NCBI RefSeq assembly: GCF_025840185.1
Contig: NZ_JAMPJU010000014.1
Span: forward strand, 1 to 64,000
DNA from: Brenneria izbisi
GTDB taxonomy: Bacteria > Pseudomonadota > Gammaproteobacteria > Enterobacterales > Enterobacteriaceae
Reading direction: 5' to 3'
Length of the DNA stretch: 64,000 bases
Both the position numbers and the translations under genes were made by a program. The notes under the pieces are model-generated. The model searched no databases. It saw only the letters and a list, made by a program, of their open reading frames with translations, and was not told where the DNA came from. Shown here piece by piece: positions 59,197 to 64,000 of the stretch (positions within the stretch are counted from its first letter, which is position 1; every line of letters starts with the position of its first letter).

Positions 59197-60126
59197 ATGA
59201 GTAATACTCAATATTCGACTATCGCGGTTGCTGCGCCACAGCGCTTCGAATACTGGAAGGAAGTGGTGTTGCGCCATTGTATTCCCGCTGCCAGTAAGCC
59301 TTTATCTCACTGTGATTTCGACGGTCAGCTTAAGGTTCATGGGGTGGGGCTATTGGATATTTGCACGTTGTCCGCGCCGTTGCATTACTGGGAGCGAACG
59401 CCGCGTCATTTGCGTACCGGCCCCAACGATGACCTGTGGCTTGGTTTTACCCGCCACGGTCATGGACAACTGGAGCAGGGAGGACGCCGGGCGGCGCTGG
59501 CGGCGAATAGCCTGGTGCTCTACGATGCTTCCCAGACTTTTCGCTTTAGCCTTGGCGGTACTGATAATCATCTGGTTCGCATTCCTCGTCACCTGCTGAG
59601 TACCCGATTGCCTGGCGTCGAGAATCTCACCGCCGTGGTGCTGGACGATCGTCGTCCGGGGGTGGTGCCGCTGCGCGAAATGCTCTATCAGGTTGCGGTT
59701 GAACCGATAGGATTACACGATGACGATATATCCGGGCGTTTCTCCCAGACATTGCTGGATCTGCTGGTATTGAGTCTTGAGCTTCAGGATTTGGCGAAAA
59801 ATAGCATAGAGCGCGATCTGTATGCGCGGATGATGAACTATATCCGCCGTCATTTGACCGAACCGGATTTGAACATCGAACGCATCGCCGGCGCGCATCA
59901 TGTCTCCAGCCGAACGGTTACCAGAGCCTTTGCGCGTCATCAGAAAACGCCGATGTCGGTTATCTGGCATGAACGTTTACAGGCTAGCCGGGATGCGATT
60001 GAACGCGGCAATGTACGCAGCATTTCTCAGGCCGCGCTGGACTTTGGCTTCTCCGATTTTTCGCATTTCAGCCATGCTTTCCGCAAGGCTTTCGGCGTGA
60101 CGCCGCATTCCCTGCTGAAACGATGA
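59197..60126 (+). CDS. AraC-family transcriptional regulator of the aldoxime-nitrile operon
   Basis: A 309-residue regulator. The N-terminal part (about 1-195) is the AraC_binding_2 sensing domain (FEYWKEVVLRH, FTRHGHGQLEQGGR). The C-terminus carries two helix-turn-helices (NIERIAGAHHVSSRTVTRAF and ISQAALDFGFSDFSHFSHAF, then FGVTPHSLLKR). AraC-type activators of the same type sit next to oxd genes in Rhodococcus and Pseudomonas. It is divergent from oxd, and therefore likely activates the operon in response to an aldoxime or nitrile. Confidence 0.88.
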   Translation: MSNTQYSTIAVAAPQRFEYWKEVVLRHCIPAASKPLSHCDFDGQLKVHGVGLLDICTLSAPLHYWERTPRHLRTGPNDDLWLGFTRHGHGQLEQGGRRAALAANSLVLYDASQTFRFSLGGTDNHLVRIPRHLLSTRLPGVENLTAVVLDDRRPGVVPLREMLYQVAVEPIGLHDDDISGRFSQTLLDLLVLSLELQDLAKNSIERDLYARMMNYIRRHLTEPDLNIERIAGAHHVSSRTVTRAFARHQKTPMSVIWHERLQASRDAIERGNVRSISQAALDFGFSDFSHFSHAFRKAFGVTPHSLLKR

Positions 60127-60300
60127 GAGCAGCGTTGCGTTATGGTGTTAGGTCATCAGTCAGGGCGGCTTTAAACGAAAGTGACGGGGGGGGAATAACG
60201 TGATGACGCTGCATTCAACATGGGCCGATAGAATTTCTACTCTCAGCGGTGTCGGCCATTTGCTCTGGTTTTTACGCTATGAGGAATGACGCATACAGAC

Positions 60301-60340
60301 GAAAAAAACCGTATTACCGTCAACAGTGATACGGTTTTTT
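60301..60340. terminator. Terminator after the AraC-type gene
   Basis: AAAAAACCGTAT / ATACGGTTTTTT stem, 14-nt loop, A and T tracts on both sides. Confidence 0.85.
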
Positions 60341-60342
60341 AT

Positions 60343-60373
60343 TTCCCCAGACGTCGACAAGACGTCTGGGGAA
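60343..60373. repeat. Perfect 13-bp hairpin (TTCCCCAGACGTC arms)
   Basis: TTCCCCAGACGTC pairs fully with GACGTCTGGGGAA around a 5-nt loop. The CCAGACGTC core also forms the hairpin at 53338-53362 in the nitrile operon. Confidence 0.8.
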
Positions 60374-60380
60374 GGGATAG

Positions 60381-60398
60381 TGGTGGGTCGTGCAGGAT
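60381..60398 (-). repeat. 18-bp duplicate of the tRNA-Lys 3' end
   Basis: The 18 bp TGGTGGGTCGTGCAGGAT equal the 3' end (with CCA) of the tRNA-Lys gene at 60627-60644, in the same orientation and 246 bp apart. It could be an attachment-site duplication from an integrated element or the stub of a second tRNA-Lys gene. Confidence 0.75.
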
Positions 60399-60534
60399 GA
60401 CTCGGCCTCTGCTGGTGTCGCCCCTTCGGGGTCAACGCCGACGCGTTGTTATCTCGCTACGCTTGGCGCGAACCTGAACGCAGGTTATTCGTCTCATTCT
60501 GTGACTCACTCACAGGGCCAACGCAAACGTTGTT

Positions 60535-60557
60535 CAAAACCATTTTCAATGGTTTTG
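60535..60557 (-). terminator. Hairpin downstream of the tRNA-Lys/Val operon
   Basis: AAAACCATT / AATGGTTTT stem with a 3-nt loop, about 70 bp after tRNA-Lys on the minus strand. It is a possible terminator of the tRNA operon. Confidence 0.45.
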
Positions 60558-60626
60558 TCTTACCTGCACAACAGCACAAGATATTATTTAAGGCGATTGA
60601 TTTTAGAAAGGAATACTTTGCGGAAT

Positions 60627-60702
60627 TGGTGGGTCGTGCAGGATTCGAACCTGCGACCAATTGATTAAAAGTCAACTGCTCTACCAACTGAGCTAACGAC
60701 CC
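60627..60702 (-). tRNA. lysV: tRNA-Lys (TTT)
   Basis: 76 nt with encoded CCA; acceptor GGGTCGT pairs with ACGACCC, and the anticodon loop CTTTTAA carries TTT. It is identical or nearly so to E. coli tRNA-Lys. It is last in the valUXY-lysV-like cluster next to gltX. Confidence 0.97.
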
Positions 60703-60709
60703 GCAGAAG

Positions 60710-60785
60710 TGGTGGGTGATGACGGGATCGAACCGCCGACCCCCTCCTTGTAAGGGAGGTGCTCTCCCAGCTGAGCTAATCACCC
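60710..60785 (-). tRNA. tRNA-Val (TAC), copy 3
   Basis: 76 nt with CCA; acceptor GGGTGAT, anticodon loop CTTACAA carrying TAC. It is identical to the other two copies and lies 7 bp upstream of tRNA-Lys in the same transcript. Confidence 0.97.
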
Positions 60786-60827
60786 ACATCTGTACTCCAT
60801 TAAACAAGAAGACAGCTGGTATGAGAT

Positions 60828-60903
60828 TGGTGGGTGATGACGGGATCGAACCGCCGACCCCCTCCTTGTAAGGGAGGTGCTCTCCCAGCTGAGCTAATCA
60901 CCC
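60828..60903 (-). tRNA. tRNA-Val (TAC), copy 2
   Basis: Identical to the copies at 60710 and 60971; 42-bp spacer to copy 3. Confidence 0.97.
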
Positions 60904-60970
60904 AATCTCAAATCTTCTTGCTTCACACAACGTATTTCACTTTTCACGACATATCATCGTGCTAAAAGTG

Positions 60971-61046
60971 TGGTGGGTGATGACGGGATCGAACCGCCGA
61001 CCCCCTCCTTGTAAGGGAGGTGCTCTCCCAGCTGAGCTAATCACCC
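60971..61046 (-). tRNA. tRNA-Val (TAC), copy 1
   Basis: First gene of the tRNA operon, 76 nt with CCA, identical to the other two; 67-bp spacer to copy 2. Confidence 0.97.
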
Positions 61047-61063
61047 TCGCTGTGTGGAGTCGC

Positions 61064-61091
61064 ATTATAGGGATAGTTGAAAGTGAGTCAA
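61064..61091 (-). promoter_or_regulatory. Sigma-70 promoter of the tRNA-Val/Lys operon
   Basis: On the minus strand TTGACT (61086-61091), a 16-bp spacer and a perfect TATAAT (61064-61069), with a GC-containing discriminator (GCGACTCC) before tRNA-Val copy 1. Strong stable-RNA promoter. Confidence 0.85.
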
Positions 61092-61337
61092 CGCTTTTTA
61101 AAACTAAAAGGCGTGTTCGTTGTAAAATTAGTCAGGGCGCTTTATTTCTCGCCGCGGATGTCGCATCTTTGGGCAATTCGGCGGGTAATCAACAGATTCT
61201 GCCAGTAATAAACGTGGGTGTGAGGCGTTACAGCGTTGAGGAATCGAGGCAGAGTGATAGAATATCGGCCACTTTCGTTATCTGAACTCATGTCGGTATA
61301 CGCCGACAGCCGTCGCGTAATAAGGCTTTAATCCCAA

Positions 61338-62753
61338 ATGAAAATCAAAACCCGTTTCGCCCCCAGTCCAACTGGCTACCTGCATGTCGGTGGCGCCCGT
61401 ACCGCACTCTATTCCTGGTTATTCGCCCGTCATCAGGGCGGCGAGTTTGTTCTGCGTATTGAAGATACTGACCTGGAACGCTCCACACAGGACGCCATCG
61501 ATGCCATTATGGATGGTATGAACTGGCTGAATCTGGATTGGGATGAAGGTCCATATTTCCAGACCAAGCGTTTTGATCGTTATAACGCGGTTATCGATCA
61601 GATGTTGGAAAACGATACGGCTTATAAATGCTATTGTTCGAAAGAACGGCTGGAAGCGCTGCGTGAAACGCAGATGGCAAACGGCGATAAACCGCGTTAT
61701 GACGGTCACTGCCGTGATTCTCATGAACATCATGCCGATAATGAACCGCATGTGGTGCGTTTTCGTAACCCGCAGGACGGTTCTGTTATTTTTAACGACC
61801 GGATTCGCGGGCCGATTGAGTTCAGCAATCAGGAACTGGATGATTTGATCATTCGTCGTACCGATGGTTCGCCGACCTATAACTTCTGTGTGGTGATAGA
61901 TGACTGGGATATGGAAATCACCCATGTGATCCGTGGTGAAGACCACATCAACAATACACCGCGCCAAATCAATATCTTGAAAGCGTTGCATGCGCCGGTT
62001 CCGGAATATGCGCATGTTTCCATGATCCTGGGTGACGATGGCAAGAAACTATCCAAGCGCCACGGTGCGGTCGGTGTCATGCAGTATCGTGATGATGGTT
62101 ACCTGCCGGAAGCCTTACTCAACTATCTGGTGCGTTTGGGCTGGTCGTGCGGCGATCAGGAAATTTTCTCTGTTGAAGAGATGAAAAACCTGTTTTCTCT
62201 GGATGCGGTCAGCAAATCAGCCAGCGCGTTTAATACGGAAAAGCTGCAATGGCTTAATCACCACTATATTAATCATCTGCCGGCGGAATACGTGGCGACG
62301 CATCTTTCATGGCACATTGAACAAGCTGGTATTGATACCCGCAATGGCCCGCAATTAAGCGAACTGGTGACGCTGTTGGGCGAGCGTTGCAAGACGCTGA
62401 AGGAAATCGCTGCTTCCTGCCGTTATTTCTATGAAGATTTTGAGCAGTTTGATGCCGATGCTGCGAAGAAACACCTGCGTCCGGTCGCGCGTCAGCCGCT
62501 GGAACTGGTACGCGCAAAGCTGGCCGCCATCACTGACTGGACAGCGGAAAATATTCATCATGCCATTCAGGGAACGGCTGATGAACTGGGACAAGGCATG
62601 GGCAAAGTCGGGATGCCGCTGCGTGTGGCGGTGACGGGCGCCGGACAGTCTCCTGGCGTTGACGTAACGGTAAAAGCGATAGGTCAGCAGCGTGCGCTGG
62701 CGCGTATTGACAAAGCGTTAGCATTTATTGCCGAGCGTGAAGCACAGCAATAA
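61338..62753 (+). CDS. gltX: Glutamyl-tRNA synthetase
   Basis: A 471-residue class I synthetase charging tRNA-Glu; glutamyl-tRNA also feeds HemL's pathway. The HIGH-like motif is [11 protein letters not shown], the KMSKS-like motif KLSKRHG (about 237-243), and a Cys-x-Cys region ([11 protein letters not shown] with [10 protein letters not shown]) is the zinc site. The C-terminal anticodon-binding domain is complete. It is divergent from the tRNA operon, as in E. coli. Confidence 0.97.
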   Translation: MKIKTRFAPSPTGYLHVGGARTALYSWLFARHQGGEFVLRIEDTDLERSTQDAIDAIMDGMNWLNLDWDEGPYFQTKRFDRYNAVIDQMLENDTAYKCYCSKERLEALRETQMANGDKPRYDGHCRDSHEHHADNEPHVVRFRNPQDGSVIFNDRIRGPIEFSNQELDDLIIRRTDGSPTYNFCVVIDDWDMEITHVIRGEDHINNTPRQINILKALHAPVPEYAHVSMILGDDGKKLSKRHGAVGVMQYRDDGYLPEALLNYLVRLGWSCGDQEIFSVEEMKNLFSLDAVSKSASAFNTEKLQWLNHHYINHLPAEYVATHLSWHIEQAGIDTRNGPQLSELVTLLGERCKTLKEIAASCRYFYEDFEQFDADAAKKHLRPVARQPLELVRAKLAAITDWTAENIHHAIQGTADELGQGMGKVGMPLRVAVTGAGQSPGVDVTVKAIGQQRALARIDKALAFIAEREAQQ

Positions 62754-62779
62754 CAATAATCGATGCAACAGATAAAACG

Positions 62780-62803
62780 AACCCGGCCTGCGCCGGGTTT
62801 TTT
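62780..62803 (+). terminator. Rho-independent terminator of gltX
   Basis: ACCCGGC / GCCGGGT stem followed by six T, 27 bp after the stop. Confidence 0.9.
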
Positions 62804-62813
62804 ATGGCGTGCA

Positions 62814-63734
62814 TTATTGCCCCGCGATGATCACTGCTTTTTCCATTGCATCAGGAATAACGCTGCTGTGGTCTTTGCCAGGAAACAGAATGAATTCGGT
62901 ATGGGTTCCCTGCGCTTTCAATTGTGTAGCCAGCGCGCTCGCTCTCGCTACCATTTTTTTCTGGGTTTGCCGCGCCGCGTATTCCGTATCAGGGGGAGGG
63001 CCGGCCTCGGCCTTTTTTGACTTATCTTCATCTTCGCCAACACTTAGCGTGACGGACTGGGGCAGGGTGCTAAGCAAAGGTGTCCTTGTCGGGATAACGA
63101 TGCCATCACCCCACCAGATGGAGGGACTGGCCGCCACATAGCGCTGAAAAGATTCAGTATGATTGAACAGCGTATACAGCGTAAACAATCCGCCGAAGGA
63201 GTGTCCGGCGAGCGTCTGTTTTCGACTATCAACCGGATAACGCGTTTCGATCCAGGGCTTCACCTGATTTTGCAGGAACTGATAAAACGTTTCGGCTTCC
63301 CCGCCTGCCGCAAAATCGGGGTCGCGAATTGGCGTGGGCGGTGTGTAGTCTCGTGTCCTGGCCAGCACATCGTAGGGTTGGGTTATCTGATAGCCGATGG
63401 CGACGATCAACGGCGCAGGACCGTTTTCTTCTTTATAGCTATTCACGGCCAACGGAAACTGGGCATTACCGTCCAACATATAGAGAACCGGATAACCCTG
63501 TTCGTTAGCCGCACGACGCGGCTTGGCGATAAAAAGACGGTAGTCATGCCGCTTATCGCTTTGCATATCAAACTGTAGGATCTCGAAATGGCGTCGAGCC
63601 TGTTCGCTTATCGTCGGAACGTCGGGCTGTGCCCGGGCGGGAAGCTGGCCGGACGCCAATAGTGTAAACGTAATCATAGAAAAGTAGCCATGTATTGGCT
63701 TATCTGGATGTGTGGGTCGATGATAAGAAATCAT
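62814..63734 (-). CDS. Exported alpha/beta hydrolase, siderophore-esterase (IroE/Fes-like) family
   Basis: A putative esterase of about 306 residues (PF00756 type). The nucleophile elbow is LAGHSFGGLFTLY, the acid lies in SVGEDEDKS, and the catalytic His is in FPGKDHSSVI. Close relatives such as IroE and BesA cleave trilactone siderophores in the periplasm. A signal-like segment (MITFTLLASGQLPARA) lies near the N-terminus. The start is uncertain: ATG 63734 has a weak ribosome site, and further in-frame starts lie up to 63800. No siderophore genes are adjacent, so the substrate is an inference. Confidence 0.75.
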   Translation of the reverse strand: MISYHRPTHPDKPIHGYFSMITFTLLASGQLPARAQPDVPTISEQARRHFEILQFDMQSDKRHDYRLFIAKPRRAANEQGYPVLYMLDGNAQFPLAVNSYKEENGPAPLIVAIGYQITQPYDVLARTRDYTPPTPIRDPDFAAGGEAETFYQFLQNQVKPWIETRYPVDSRKQTLAGHSFGGLFTLYTLFNHTESFQRYVAASPSIWWGDGIVIPTRTPLLSTLPQSVTLSVGEDEDKSKKAEAGPPPDTEYAARQTQKKMVARASALATQLKAQGTHTEFILFPGKDHSSVIPDAMEKAVIIAGQ

Positions 63735-63880
63735 CTTACCATTAACAGCTTTTTTATCAGCCATCATCAGGGACATTGATATTTCAATACGCTGTCGCAA
63801 AACAGCAGCGCTGTTTTTGTCTCACTCAATGGGCGTTTGGCGGCTTTTTCAGCGGTTGACGGCATAAAAAGATTTAGCCG

Positions 63881-63909
63881 TTGACACTGTTAAGCGGGTT
63901 TCATATTAT
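63881..63909 (+). promoter_or_regulatory. Sigma-70 promoter of tRNA-Ala
   Basis: Perfect TTGACA at 63881-63886, 17-bp spacer, TATTAT at 63904-63909, then the GC-rich discriminator GCGACCCG. The start of the tRNA lies 36 bp downstream. Confidence 0.88.
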
Positions 63910-63944
63910 GCGACCCGTTCGCACAGATACTCTCTGTTGGAAAC

Positions 63945-64000
<56 letters not shown>

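Larger units (their letters stand above)
60127..60626. other. Region between the AraC-type gene and tRNA-Lys
   Basis: 500 bp without a convincing gene. It holds a terminator (60301-60340), a perfect 13-bp hairpin (60343-60373), an 18-bp copy of the tRNA-Lys 3' end (60381-60398), a small CCCC-TT-CGGGG hairpin (about 60421-60432), and a 9-bp hairpin (60537-60557). Small frames here cover structured DNA only. Confidence 0.6.

Noticed and set aside
60286-60807. Several small open frames on both strands
   Set aside because: They cross tRNA-Lys, tRNA-Val, a terminator and hairpins. Frames of the type ending with VVQDSNLRPID or AGFEPATN are well-known false translations of tRNA genes.
60828-61046. 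Direct repeats spaced about 120-140 bp, considered as a CRISPR array
   Set aside because: The repeat units are complete tRNA-Val genes with cloverleaf structure and CCA ends. No other regularly spaced repeats were seen in the window.

Overview
The window is chromosomal DNA of an enterobacterium of the order Enterobacterales, most likely Pectobacteriaceae (Brenneria-, Pectobacterium- or Dickeya-like). Housekeeping proteins match Escherichia coli orthologues almost residue for residue (DnaQ, RnhA, DksA, HemL, PBP1b, GltX), and large blocks keep E. coli gene order. The fhu locus lacks fhuA, a LysE/MocR pair sits next to it, and dispersed palindromic DNA is present, which points away from E. coli itself. 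The genus is an inference; no marker in the window settles it.

Layout. 0-1.65 kb is a decayed accessory edge: the right end of an IS3-family element, an alpha/beta hydrolase whose stop codon abuts the IS end, and the tail of a lost MFS transporter. 1.69-6.97 kb is the conserved block yafD, mltD, gloB, yafS, rnhA/dnaQ and tRNA-Asp. 6.95-8.74 kb is a small relic island at the 3' end of tRNA-Asp: a broken P4-type integrase, an orphan toxin-like reading frame with a nine-T frameshift, a putative immunity gene, and a 12-bp copy of the tRNA 3' end at its far side. 8.8-12.6 kb is nrdHIEF with two NrdR boxes 31 bp apart. 12.9-15.0 kb is speD, speE and yacC. 15.3-18.0 kb is a two-gene ferric-type ABC transporter without a binding protein. 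18.6-34.0 kb is hpt, can, yadGH, panDCB, folK-pcnB (non-AUG start), gluQ-dksA, sfsA, thpR/hrpB and mrcB. 34.4-38.1 kb is fhuCDB behind a Fur-type site. 38.1-40.3 kb is a divergent LysE exporter/MocR regulator pair with a 10-bp palindromic operator. 40.3-48.4 kb is hemL, erpA, btuF, mtnN, dgt, degP and cdaR. 48.7-52.5 kb is the sulfate/thiosulfate importer cysPTWA.

The most interesting region is 52.6-60.1 kb: a seven-gene minus-strand operon with a divergent AraC-family regulator. In transcription order it encodes a heme aldoxime dehydratase (all four known key residues present), an outer-membrane beta-barrel protein, an amidase-signature enzyme, the alpha and beta subunits of a cobalt-type nitrile hydratase, its accessory protein with a His-rich tail, and a CbiM-type cobalt permease. 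Together these could turn an aldoxime into nitrile, amide and finally carboxylic acid plus ammonia, with their own metal supply. In a plant-associated host the natural substrates could be plant aldoximes such as indole-3-acetaldoxime or phenylacetaldoxime, giving a possible route to auxin; that link is inference.

60.3-64.0 kb holds a tRNA-Lys and three tRNA-Val genes on the minus strand, gltX on the plus strand, a secreted siderophore-esterase-like hydrolase, and the start of a tRNA-Ala(GGC) gene cut by the window edge. An 18-bp copy of the tRNA-Lys 3' end lies at 60381-60398, suggesting past integration there. No CRISPR array, rRNA gene or prophage structural module was seen.
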